Of a DNA stretch of 64,000 nt, positions 22,600 to 45,100 are shown in pieces (position 1 is the stretch's first letter; each line of letters opens with the position of its first letter). Both the position numbers and the translations under genes were made by a program. Below the pieces are notes generated by a model. It saw nothing but the letters and a program-made list of their open reading frames with translations, did no database searches and was not told where the DNA came from. The DNA comes from Onthophagus taurus. Lineage: Eukaryota; Arthropoda; Insecta; Coleoptera; Scarabaeidae. The stretch covers positions 6,510,001 through 6,574,000 of the forward strand of contig NC_091973.1 in NCBI RefSeq assembly GCF_036711975.1, read 5' to 3'.

Positions 22600-22805
22600 T
22601 AAGAATGGACACGACATTTTTATTGTATTTATGCCAAGAAGACCAAATAGCTAAAATACTTGACAAAAGTGCTTCTACTATTCAGTACATAATTAAAAAG
22701 TTTGTAGATACCGGAAATATTCAAAATGCACCACGTACATCGAAGCATTAGAGACGAAGTTATCGCAAATCCTCTGACAAGCGCCCCAAAAATAGCAGCA
22801 AACCT
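22600..22805 (+). pseudogene. Tc1-like transposase N-terminal fragment
   Basis: Plus-strand residues IAKILDKSASTIQYIIKKFVDTGNI with NAPRTSK, then PLTSAPKIAANL after a frame break, match the first helix-turn-helix of Tc1 transposases. It is cut off by palindromic array 2 at about 22815. It is the only coding remnant of the surrounding shell. Confidence 0.7.
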
Positions 22806-22814
22806 TTAAACTAG

Positions 22815-24595
22815 TTAGTTTAAAGAACTAACACTAGACCGAGAACTAGAATCATTCGGGTTTAGCCGTCTTGAGAGACGTGCGGCTAAACCCGAATGTT
22901 TCTAGTTCCAGGTCTAGTGTTAGTTCTGTTTTTGCAGTAGAACTAACACAAGACCTAGAACTAGAATCATTCGGGTTTAGCCGTCTTGACAGACGTGTGG
23001 CTAAACCCGAATGTTTCTAGTTCTCGGTTTAGTGTTAGTTCTTGTTTTGCAGTAGAACTAACACAAGACCTAGACCTAGAATCATTCGGGTTTAGCCGTC
23101 TTGAGAGACGTGCGGCTAAACCCGAATGCTTCTAGTTTTAGGTCTAGTGTTAGTTCTAGTTTTGGAGTAGAACTAACACAAGACCGAGAACTAGAATCAT
23201 TCGGGTTTAGCCGTCTTGAGAGACGTGCGGCTAAACCCGAATGTTTCTAGTTCCAGGTCTAGTGTTAGTTCTGTTTTTGCAGTAGAACTAACACAAGACC
23301 TAGAACTAGAATCATTCGGGTTTAGCCGTCTTGACAGACGTGTGGCTAAACCCGAATGTTTCTAGTTCTCGGTCTAGTGTTAAGTAGTTCTTGTTTTGCA
23401 GTAGAACTAACACAAGACCTAGAACTAGAATCATTCAGGTTTAGCCGTCTTGAGAGACGTGCGGCTAAACCCGAATGTTTCTAGTTCCAGGTCTAGTGTT
23501 AGTTCTATATTTGCACTAAAACTAACACAAGACCAAGAACTAGAATCATTCGGGTTTAGCCGTCTTGAGAGACGTGCGGCTAAACCCGAATGTTTCTAGT
23601 TCCAGGTCTAGTGTTAGTTCTGTTTTTGCAGTAGAACTAACACACGACCTAGAACTAGAATCATTCGGGTTTAGCCGTCTTGAGAGACGTGCGGCTAAAC
23701 CCGAATGTTTCTAGTTCCAGGTCTAGTGTTAGTTCTGTTTTTGCAGTAGAACTAACACAAGACCTAGAACTAGAATCATTCGGGTTTAGCCGTATTGAGA
23801 GACGTGCGGCTAAACCCAAATGTTTCTAGTTCCAGGTCTAGTGTTAGTTCTGTTTTTGCAGTAGAACTAACACAAGACCTAGAACTAGAATCATTCGGGT
23901 TTAGCCGCCTTAAGAGACATGCGGCTAAACCCGAATGCTTCTAGTTTTAGGTCTAGTGTTAGTTCTAGTTTTGGAGTAGAACTAACACAAGACCTAGAAC
24001 TAGAATCATTCGGGTTTAGCCGTCTTGAGAGACGTGCGGCTAAACCCGAATGTTTCTAGTTTTCGGTCTAGTGTTAGTTCTTGTTTTGCATTAGAACTAA
24101 CACAAGACCTAGAACTACAATCATTCGGGTTTAGCCGTCTTGACAGACGTGCGGCTAAACCCGAATGCTTCTAGTTTTAGGTCTAGTGTTAGTTCTAGTT
24201 TTGGAGTAGAACTAACACAAGACCTAGAACTAGAATCATTCGGGTTTAGCCGTCTTGAGAGACGTGCGGCTAAACCCGAATGTTTCTAGTTTTCGGTCTA
24301 GTGTTAGTTCTTGTTTTGCAGTAGAACTAACACAAGACCTAGAACTAGAATCATTCGGGTTTAGCCGTCTTGAGAGACGTGCGGCTAAACCCGAATGTTT
24401 CTAGTTCCAGGTGTAGTGTTAGTTCTAGTTTTGGAGTAGAACTAACACAAGACCTAGAACTAGAATCATTCGGGTTTAGCCGTCTTGAGAGACGTGCGGC
24501 TAAACCCGAATGTTTCTAGTTCTCGGTCTAGTGTTAGTTCTTGTTTTGCAGTAAAACTAACACAAGACCTAGAACTAGAATCATTCGGGTTTACC
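22815..24595. repeat. Palindromic 115-bp tandem array 2, about 15 units
   Basis: Spacing of the CGTCTTGAGAGACG dyad centre is 114-116 bp (22868, 22982, 23098, 23212, 23327 and so on). The array is longer and more uniform than arrays 1 and 3, and its units keep one orientation. Its flanks lack the tail and termini seen beside arrays 1 and 3. The right edge decays into a damaged unit near 24590-24625. Confidence 0.9.
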
Positions 24596-25050
24596 TCCAC
24601 GTCTTTCAGTATGGCTAAGGCGGCCGGCAACATCTCGAATTTTCCAAGTATAATTTTTGCTTAAAATTGACCAATAGCAACCGTTCTTTTTGGCGCTTCA
24701 ATTTGAAAACACTCCTCCGAATTAACCCTTTCAGTCACGATTTTTTATTTGTCGTGATACAATTATGAAATTTGGTACACATATTACTTATTTTTTTTTT
24801 TAATTTTTGAATTTTTTTTTAATTTCGAAAAAATTAAGGAATAATCGAAAAGCGGCTTACACTACAGTGGACTGGGTGACCGAAAGAGTTAAAAAATAGA
24901 ATATACTCAGATTTCATCGTTCATTGCAACATTTCGAACTGTACGATTTCTTTTGTGAGGAGGAATTTTTAATTTACCGTTTAAAATGAATAATATTTTA
25001 GAAATCATCCACAAACAGTTGGTGTACGATGACTTTTGCGACTGACTGTA

Positions 25051-26174
25051 CATCAATAAAAAAAAAATTATGAGTAAATAGAACGTGTCTAGTATTTAAG
25101 TTGCTTAATTTAAATGTTGTTAAAAAAATAATGTATCCTTAGCAAGTTTTTGGGGCTATAAATAAATCTACCAGCGTAATATTATTATAGCCCCCCTCTC
25201 AAGCCTATAATCTCAATGAAGTGACGTCCCAAAAACTTTATTTTATTTTTTGGGCTATATCCGATATTATACATATTTATCTTAATCCTCTTGGTATTAT
25301 ATTGGTGTATGCTATATATATGAATAAGAATATTTTTTGAAAGGTTGATATTTTAAGATATATTAAAAGATGAATTCGAATAAGAGCCTGATGACGTCAT
25401 TCCTTTCTCCTCCCGCAGCTTAAAATCGATTCAAAGAGCTGTTAGCAAAACAAACGAGAAGACACGTACCTAAACTACCTAACTTCTCCCTCAAAAATTG
25501 ACTGTAATTTTGTCATGTACTATGTAGTTCCTCTTTAATTCTCCATAAATAAGTATTTGATTATATTAAAATGGTTAAGATTTGAAATAACAAGAAAACG
25601 TGAAAGAATCATAAACACTTTTCGATCGTTCTAAAACGAAAACATGGTTGTTTATTAATTAATTTGTTTTTATGTCTAAAAGGGATGTCTTACGTCTTCC
25701 GCCTTGGAAGTTACGATGTGAATGTTTGCAACGATCAAAGGAATTGATTTAAAATTGAAATAGTTAGTTATCTCTCTGTGGAATTGAAGTGAAATTTAAG
25801 AATGGTGGTTATATCTACGCCCCAAATGGACCAGTTTATATTACTAAGAGGTGTTGTTATATAGGAATTTTGATATTAGTAAGTACATATTTATTTATAT
25901 TTCATTCACAAGCTGTAATTTATTTGTTATAATAAAACGAAATTCACTTCATGTTAAAATGTTAGGTTATATCCACATCCTATACTTATACAGAATACAG
26001 AACAGTATTGTATAGTATAGGTTATATCGTTTTTTTGTAGAACATGAGGTTAAAATCAAGGAAAGGAGAATCATATTATTTTTTGAAGTACATTTTTTGT
26101 CCCACATAAACTGGTATGTTCAAATATTGTTGTTAAAATAATTAAATAATGAAGTATTTTTAATTAATTTAGTT
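25051..26174 (+). promoter_or_regulatory. 5' flank and probable non-coding exon of GT31 gene
   Basis: A strong donor (GTAAGT) at 25879 and an acceptor (AATTAATTTAG) ending at 26172, two bases before the start codon, suggest a 5' UTR exon ending at 25878 and an intron of 294 nt. No core promoter motif is convincing. Otherwise gene-free. Confidence 0.45.
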
Positions 26175-27272
26175 ATGGGGTTGCCATGGCTGTCGCAAGT
26201 GCGTTCTTTGCACTTAGCCATAATAGCACTAACTGGTTCACTAATATTATATTTCCTCCATGTAATAACATACCAATCACCTCTAACGTTGATGTCGCTG
26301 GAATTTTCAAAATCTGTGAACCTCTCAACATCGTCAGAAATAGGATTAACTCAAAACAAAAACGAAACGAATCCTATCAAAAATAACGCAAGCAATCGCT
26401 CAACGATTGCTTCAATAGAAGGAGCCCAATCTCAACCAGATTTAACCAAAGGGATCCCAGCGAAAGTAATTTATGAAAGCGGTTACCTTCAAATACCGTT
26501 AAAGCTATGTCCAGATCAAGGTGTAGGTATACAGTTATTGGTGATGGTAACTTCCGCTCCAAGTCACGAAAGCGCGCGAATGGCAATCAGACAAACTTGG
26601 GGTCACTATGCGACGCGAAGAGACGTTGCAGTTGCCTTTATGTTGGGTTCCACGTCGAATGAGACTTTAAGAACGCAAATTGAAAGTGAACAGTATTTGT
26701 ATCAGGATATAATTCGTGGAAAATTTGTTGATACGTACGATAATTTAACGTTAAAAACGATATCTATGCTCGAATGGGTCGATTCAAATTGCCCGAAGGC
26801 GGCCTTTGTACTTAAAACGGACGACGATATGTTTATAAATGTCCCGAAACTATTGACATTTGTTGGGAAACATAATCCCCAAGATAGGGCGATTTACGGT
26901 CGACTAGCGAAAAAATGGAAACCGATCCGAAATAAAAAATCCAAGTATTATATATCTCCACGTCAATACAAGCCTTCCGTGTTTCCCGATTTTACCACAG
27001 GTCCAGCGTATTTAATGCCAGCCCGATTGGCGAAAGAACTATACAACGCCGCTTTAACGCAGCCCTATTTTAAACTAGAAGATGTATTTGTAACGGGAAT
27101 TGTCGCAGATAGCCTAAAAATAAAACGCGTACTCGTTCCAGAATTTCTCAATAAACGCGTTTCATTCACACCATGCAATGTGCAAAAGGGTATCAGCGTT
27201 CACATGGTGAAAGGCGCAGAACAATATGAACTTTGGAAGAAATTATTGGATGGATTAACCAAGTGCAAGTAA
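26175..27272 (+). CDS. Beta-1,3-galactosyltransferase-like (GT31) enzyme
   Basis: A 365-residue type II membrane protein: short N-terminus, one transmembrane anchor (about residues 12-32), a stem with several Asn-X-Ser/Thr sites (about 35-95), and a luminal GT31 domain. Family motifs are RMAIRQTWG (135-143), the metal-binding DDD within LKTDDDMF (216-218) and EDVFVTG (302-308). GT31 enzymes transfer galactose or N-acetylglucosamine in beta-1,3 linkage onto glycans in the Golgi. The acceptor cannot be told from sequence; it resembles the vertebrate B3GALT1/2/5 and fly multi-copy group. The coding sequence is one uninterrupted exon starting just after a splice acceptor. AATAAA near 27431 may be its poly(A) signal. 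It converges with p38. Confidence 0.88.
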   Translation: MGLPWLSQVRSLHLAIIALTGSLILYFLHVITYQSPLTLMSLEFSKSVNLSTSSEIGLTQNKNETNPIKNNASNRSTIASIEGAQSQPDLTKGIPAKVIYESGYLQIPLKLCPDQGVGIQLLVMVTSAPSHESARMAIRQTWGHYATRRDVAVAFMLGSTSNETLRTQIESEQYLYQDIIRGKFVDTYDNLTLKTISMLEWVDSNCPKAAFVLKTDDDMFINVPKLLTFVGKHNPQDRAIYGRLAKKWKPIRNKKSKYYISPRQYKPSVFPDFTTGPAYLMPARLAKELYNAALTQPYFKLEDVFVTGIVADSLKIKRVLVPEFLNKRVSFTPCNVQKGISVHMVKGAEQYELWKKLLDGLTKCK

Positions 27273-27677
27273 CCGTCATCATTATCTTATCCCGGCCATA
27301 TTATCTTAATTGGTGCTACGCATGAATATATGTTTAACTCGTAGCATATTAGAGTTTCCGTTTGTGCCTTTCAAAAATAATACACTAAATCTAGTAGTGA
27401 ATCATACAAGAGAATGAATTTATAACACCAAATAAATTCGTTCATTTGGTGATTTTTCTATATAGACCAATTTCATTGTTGTTTTCTCAGTACAGATAGT
27501 TAACTCGAATTTTTACTCGTTTATTTCAAAGTAATTAGTAGCGTAAGCATTTTTACAATGTCATTATTACTACACCTTTTTTTCACTTATATATATAATG
27601 TAAATATATATATGTATAATATAATATAATATAGTATCTATAAAGGCGTTGTTTTATTTATTTCTTTTTCTTGCTGT

Positions 27678-38553
<10,876 letters not shown>

Positions 38554-39177
38554 AGTGGGTAGACCTTATCGTAGTGGATATGCAATTTCAACTAAAACAT
38601 ATTTTGCGTTAATTAGCGAATAATTGTTTGCAAATTTATAAGCACCTTATAGAAAAACAGGATAGTATGTGCTGTCATTTGACTTAATCGACGATCAATG
38701 CTGCCAACTTATATAAAACAAAAAATTTTTTTATAAATTACTTTTTATTTCATTTAATAACCATTATTATTATATTAATACAATAAAAATTTATTTAAAC
38801 AACATCAACTAAAGTTTTAAACCAAATTAAAAGAATCATTAAGAATAAAGACGATGAAAAACGTCACGATGGCAAATATAAAGGGGTCATTCGAACTTCG
38901 TGACGTGGATAAAATACATTTAAACCACATTTAAACATAAATTTGGATGAATTAGTCGAAAATAAATTATTTAGGGGATTTTAATTCGATTGGTAACGCT
39001 GCAGTTAGAACTAGAGTTCTACATTATCGATAAATATAACAACAATTTGGCAGATGGTGAACATATGATCGGAACATAATTAATATGGCGTATAAGTGAA
39101 AAAAAAGAAAAAATTATAAATTAATTAAAAAAGGAATGGGTGTATAATTGGAACAGGAGCTAATAACGTGAGTAAAA
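38554..39177. promoter_or_regulatory. Divergent p38 / ari-2 intergenic promoter region
   Basis: 624 bp separate the two start codons. The region should hold both promoters and 5' UTRs. No TATA box is convincing on either side, which fits housekeeping promoters. The ari-2 start is preceded by GTAAAA. Confidence 0.5.
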
Positions 39178-42100
39178 ATGGAAGCAGATCGGCAAGACAC
39201 TGAATCAGACATGGACTGTTCAGACAATGAAAACGAGTGTTATGACGATTATGATTATTACAATATCCCTGAAGACAATGATATGGAGCAAATTGACCCT
39301 AGTGAGACAGATCCAGAGTATTTCCTGTATGAATGCCTTACAGAAGTGCAAGTTGAGCAGCTTTTGAATGAAACAGTCGCTTTGTTGAGTACCACATTAC
39401 AAATAACACCTTCTCTTGCAAAGGTAAAGTAAATAAAACGTTTTTTAAGCAAAGTTAGTTTAACATTATTATTTTTGTAGGTACTATTACATGCACATAA
39501 TTGGTCAGTGTCAGATATTGTGTCAAAATATCGCGAGAACCCCAGCGCTTTGCTAGTTTCATCAAAAATAAAACCAGCAGCTATTCCAACAACATTTACA
39601 TACACAAGATATGCAACATGTCCTGTTTGTGTCAGTCCCCAAGTCAGTCAGAGTTTTTGTCATTTATCATGCGCCCATTTGTTTTGCAAGGACTGCTGGA
39701 CAATGCACTTCGAGGTGCAGATTAATCAGGGAATTTCCACTGCCATCAGTTGTATGGCGCGCGACTGTGAAGTCCTCGCGCCTGAGGATTTTGTCCTCAA
39801 ACACCTTTCCAAGCCGAATTTGCGCGAAAAGTACCAGCAATTTACTTTTCAAGATTATGTTAAATCTCATCCTCAACTACGCTTTTGTCCAGGACCTAAT
39901 TGTCAAGTTGTTATTAGGAGTAGAGAATTAAAGGCCAAACGATCTGTTTGTACTCATTGCAAAACTATTTTTTGTTTTAAGTAGGTATATTAGTGGAAAA
40001 TTTTTAGTTTACATCACCATTCACCTAGCAATAAAATATCTAATCACCAAAAGAATGTATGACTAACTTTAACCAGGAAAAAGAGAATTGAAATTTAATA
40101 TGAATTGATAAGAAACGATTTGTGATGTAAACTAAAAACTTTCCGGTGTAATTCAAGAATCACCATGTGGAAATCACTCAAATAAGCCGTTACAAATAGA
40201 AAAAACATACAAAAGTTTTAGTCTTTTTTAAAACCTATTATAATAAAGATGAATTAACTGTACAGAGTCAATCAAAACGTTATGGCAAAACAAAATTATT
40301 TTTTCTTTAATGGAACACATCTTGAAATTCTAAACAAAATTTATGTAGCACATCATACACCTAAACTTAACCATTTTCGAGATATTCAACTTTGAAATTA
40401 CTCTTATAAATAACACAAAAATATTTTAGTCGATTTTGTCGACCTTTGAAAATTTCTCATCTCATAAGAAAATAATTTGCGCCCAAAGTCGATTGATTAC
40501 AAAAAATTACGTCACTAATTAGATAAATTCGTAAATTTTTAAAAGCTCGATATCTGAAAAACGGTTAAGTTTAGGTCTATGATGTGCTAAATAAATTTTG
40601 TTTAGAATTTCGAGATGAAATGAAATATGAAATAATATACAGGATGTTCCATTAAAGAAAACGTAGCTTTGTTTCGTCATAACTTTTTGACTGATCCTGT
40701 ATACTTAATTTGTCTTTATTGTAATAGATTTTAATAATCACTCAATCTTTTGTATCTTAACATTTTTCGCTAACTATCTTACTTTAGGAGATAATTGACC
40801 TGTTCAGATGTTCAGCGAAATGATTAGAACGCACTCGTATATCTTTCGGACGCGGCGGAACTGTCCAGAAGCGTGGAAACTTTCTTAAATGAAAATTTGG
40901 TAAAACTAATAAAAAATTAAGTTCAAAAAACAGTATGACGTCACTTTTTGTGACGTCATCGACCATGCAAGGTCGCTAATATATACGGAAACGCTCGGTT
41001 ATCTCCTAAAGTAAGATAGCTAGCAAAAAATGTTAAGATACAAAAATTTTTGTATTTTTTAAAACCTATTATAATAAAGATGAATTAACTATACAGAATC
41101 AATCAAAACGTTGTGGCAAAACAAAATTATTTTTTCTTTAATGGAACATCCTGTATATTATTTAATATTTCGGTTCATCTTGCAATTCTAAACAAAATTT
41201 ATGTAGCACATCATACACCTAAACTTAACCATTTTCGAGATATTCAACTTTGAAATTACTCTTATATATTACACAAAAATATTTTAGTCGATTTTGTCTA
41301 CCTTTGAAAATTTCTCATCTCATAAGAAAATAATTTGCGCCCAAAGTCAATTGATTACAAAAAATTACGTCATTAATTAGATAAATTCGTAAATTTTTAA
41401 AAGCTCGATATCTGAAAAACGGTTAAGTTTAGGTCTATGATGTGCTAAATAAATTTTGTTTAGAATTTCGAGATGAAATGAAATATGAAATAATATACAG
41501 GATGTTCCATTAAAGAAAACGTAGCTTTGTTTCGTCATAACTTTTTGACTGACCCTGTATACTTAATTTGTCTTTATTGTAATAGATTTTAATAAACACT
41601 CAATCTTTTGTATCTTAACATTTTTCGCTAACTATCTTACTTTAGGAGATAATTGACCTGTTCAGATGTTCAGCGAAATGATTAGAACGCACTCGTATAT
41701 CTTTCGGACGCGGCGGAACTGTCCAGAAGCGTGGAAACTTTCTTAAATGAAAATTTGGTAAAACTAATAAAAAATTAAGTTCAAAAAACAGTATGACGTC
41801 ACTTTTTGTGACGTCATCGACCATGCAAGGTCGCTAATATATACGGAAACGCTCGGTTATCTCCTAAAGTAAGATAGCTAGCAAAAAATGTTAAGATACA
41901 AAAATTTTAGTATTTTTTAAAACCTATTATAATAAAGATGAATTAACTATACAGAGTGAATCAAAACGTTTTGGCGAAACTAAATTACTTTTTCTTTAAT
42001 GGAACACCCTGTATATTATTTCATATTTCGGTTCATCTTGAAATTCTAAACAAAATTTATGTAGCACATCATACACCTAAACTTAACCATTTTCGAGATA

Positions 42101-45100
42101 TTCAACTTTTAAATTAATCTTATAAATAACACAAAAATATTTTAGTCGATTTTGTCGACCTTTGAAAATTTCTCATCTCATAAGAAAATAATTTGAAATA
42201 TGAAATAATATACAGGTGTTCCATTAAAGAAAACGTAATTTTGTTTCGTCATAACTTTTTGACTGATCCTGTATACTTAATTTGTCTTTATTGTAATAGA
42301 TTTTAATAAACAATCAATCTTTTGTATCTTAACATTTTTCGCTAGCTATCTTACTTTAGGAGACAATAGACCGTTTCCATACATATCAGGGCCCCTGTAT
42401 ATTTTCGTTAAAACGCATATTTTCGGGTGAAATACGGTTGGTTCTTAGGTTTTCGACGCAAAACGACTAAACTGTCGTTGTTTACCATCTATAAACTAAA
42501 GATAACCTTAAATCTATACCTGATACAACAAATGAACCAAAACGTACAAAAAAATCGACGACATTTTGGATTTACCTGGTGTGGAAATAAAGTATCTTGG
42601 AGTCAGATTCCAAAATGTATTGTATGTGGAGAACAACTTACAAATACAGCAAAGGTTCCTGCGAAATTAAAACATAATAATTTATCATCTAAAAATAAGG
42701 AGGAACAAGGAAAACATTTTCAGAAGACAGTTACAGTTTCTGACAAGGCGCAAATAGCGTCGTATAAAGTAGCGGAAGGATGATACAGTTAAAAGAAGAA
42801 TTGTAGATGTATCACAAGATATCTAAATCCAAAGAACAGGCCAATATATGCAGGGTGAGTTATTATTATCCCGGCGGTCGATAGTTACTAAACCGTTTGA
42901 AAAAGAAAAAAAATTTTTATACAAAAGTTGTTTGACTCATGACTATTTATTACGTAAAATTATTTTCACTTATACAGGGTGCTCCATTTAAGCGTAAGGA
43001 GAGTACAACAAATTTATTTAAATGGAACACCTGTATATTTTATCATATTATGAATACAACTAAATTTGTTTATACAACCGTATATGTTACTATTTCACAG
43101 CGTTCATAGTTCCTGAGATATTCAATTGTTTTTCCAAAATGTGCCCATTACAAGACCTTTTTAAAAACGATGAAATTTTTTCCAGTTTTGCCTTGAAACT
43201 ACGTCACACGATAGTCAAAGCCAGTAGATAGATGATAGTATTCAAAGATATTAGATACACTATATTAGATACAGCGTGTTTATAATGCTTAGTTACTTTT
43301 GATGTTTTTCAAATGGCTTTTTCTTATGATTTTTAAACGGAACACCTTGTATATTGTGTGCTGGTTGAATTCCCCATCAAGTTCTCTTTAATTAATGATA
43401 GGTATGTCATATGTCTAACTTTAATAGTTTTCCTGATATTTAGAATTTAAAGAAAAATGTGTAATAAAATGTCAAAAACGACATTTTTGCTAATTTTGTC
43501 TTGAAACTACGTCAGACAATAGTCAAAGCCAGTAAATAGATGATAGTATTCAAAGATATTAGATACACTATACAGGGGCTGTTTATAAAGCTTAGTTACT
43601 TTTGATGTTTTTCAAATGGCATGATTTTTAAACGGAACACCCCGTATATTGTGTGCTGGTTGAATTCCCCATCAAGTTCTCTTTAATTAATGGTAGGTAT
43701 GTCATATGCCTAACTTTAATAGTTTTCCTGATATTTAGAATTTAAAGAAAAATGTGTAATAAAATATGTCAAAAACGACATTTTTGCTGATTTTGCCTTG
43801 AAACTACATCAGATAATAGTCAAAGCCAGTAGGTAGACGATAGTATTCAAAGATATTAGATACACTATACAGCGTGTTTATAAAGCTTAGTTACTTTTGA
43901 TGTTTTTCAAATGGCTTTTTCTTATGATTTTTAAACGGAACACCCTGTATATTGTGTGCTGGTTGAATTCCCCATCAAGTTCTCTTTAATTAATGATAGG
44001 TATGTCATATGCCTAACTTTAATAGTTTTCCTGATATTTAGAATTTAAAGAAAAATGTGGAATAAAATAAGTCAAAAACGACATTTTTGCTGATTTTGCC
44101 TTGAAACTATGTCGGATAATAGTCAAAGCCAGTAGGTAGATGATAGTATTCAAAGATATTAGATACACTATACAGGCTGTTTATAAAGCTTAGTTACTTT
44201 TGATGTTTTTCAAATGGATTTTTCTTAAGATTTTTAAACGGAACACTCTGTATATTGTGTGCTGGTTGAATTCCCCATCAAGTTCTCTTTAATTAATGAT
44301 AGGTATGTCATATGTCTAACTTTAATAGTTTTCCTGATATTTAGAATTTAAAGAATAATTTGTAATAAAACATGCGTTATTGTACTTAATATTATATTCT
44401 GTCTATTTTTATCAGTTTTCTTGTTCTTTCTTTTATGATTTGATTAATATTTTATAATGTAAAATAATTTTGTGCCGATATACCAGATTTTAATACGACT
44501 TAGTACTTTATGAGATTCGAAATCGTCAAACTACTTTTGTATAAAACATTTTTTTCTTTCTCAAACGGTTTAGCAAGGATCGTCCGCCTGGATGCTAATA
44601 ACTCACCCTATATATGACAGCATCAATTCATATTTAGAAGAATTCAACTTGTCGTGGAACTGCTTCGTAGGAATTTGTACAGATGGAGTTCCATCTATGA
44701 ACAAATGCTCACTTTGTATACATGCGTTGTTTCTTACATAGAGAAGCATTGGTTTCCAAAACATTAGCAATAAATCTAAAATGAGTGTTAGAACAAGTGA
44801 TATCTGTAGTTAAAAAAACATTTTAACTTGCACTGATAAATTGCTAACATTCCAGAACAAAATTTCATTTTGGAATAATCGAATATTAGAAAAAAAGGAC
44901 AGTCGATATGTTTCCATTAATTTCATTTCAAGTGAAGATGCAACCGAAATTATTTCTATAATTGCAGAACATTTATCTAGTATTTTTAAATAGTTAGTTA
45001 TTTACCATCTCTTAATGTAGAAAAATATGATTGGATACGAAATCCATTTTGTAAAGATTTTATTTCTTCATCATCTTATCGTACATTAAAAATGAAATTT

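Larger units (their letters stand above)
19804..25048. mobile_element. Tc1-like shell with nested insertions
   Basis: The left end CAGTCAGTACCAAAAGTC follows TA (19802-19803). The right end, reverse-complemented, is CAGTCAGTCGCAAAAGTC and is followed by TA (25049-25050). Both continue inward with ATCGTACA(T/C)CAAC. Inside, 22600-22805 encodes the Tc1 N-terminal helix-turn-helix (IAKILDKSASTIQYIIKKF), which confirms the family. The shell is inflated from an expected 1.2-1.6 kb to 5.2 kb by a modular MITE, a LINE and a palindromic array. The catalytic part of the transposase is gone. Confidence 0.75.

Noticed and set aside
22815..24595. CRISPR-like array (regular repeats)
   Set aside because: There are no unique spacers; the whole unit repeats, is palindromic, and lies in an insect genome among transposons.
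26186..26586. Open frames overlapping the glycosyltransferase on both strands
   Set aside because: Shadows of the GT31 reading frame without family features.
40784..41824. Two identical 60-codon open frames 858 bp apart
   Set aside because: They are part of a tandem duplication and lie across a MITE centre with palindromic bases; conservation reflects the duplication, not coding constraint.
42851..44609. Intron of the hAT gene
   Set aside because: Matched inverted repeats and a 7-bp flanking direct repeat show it is an insertion.
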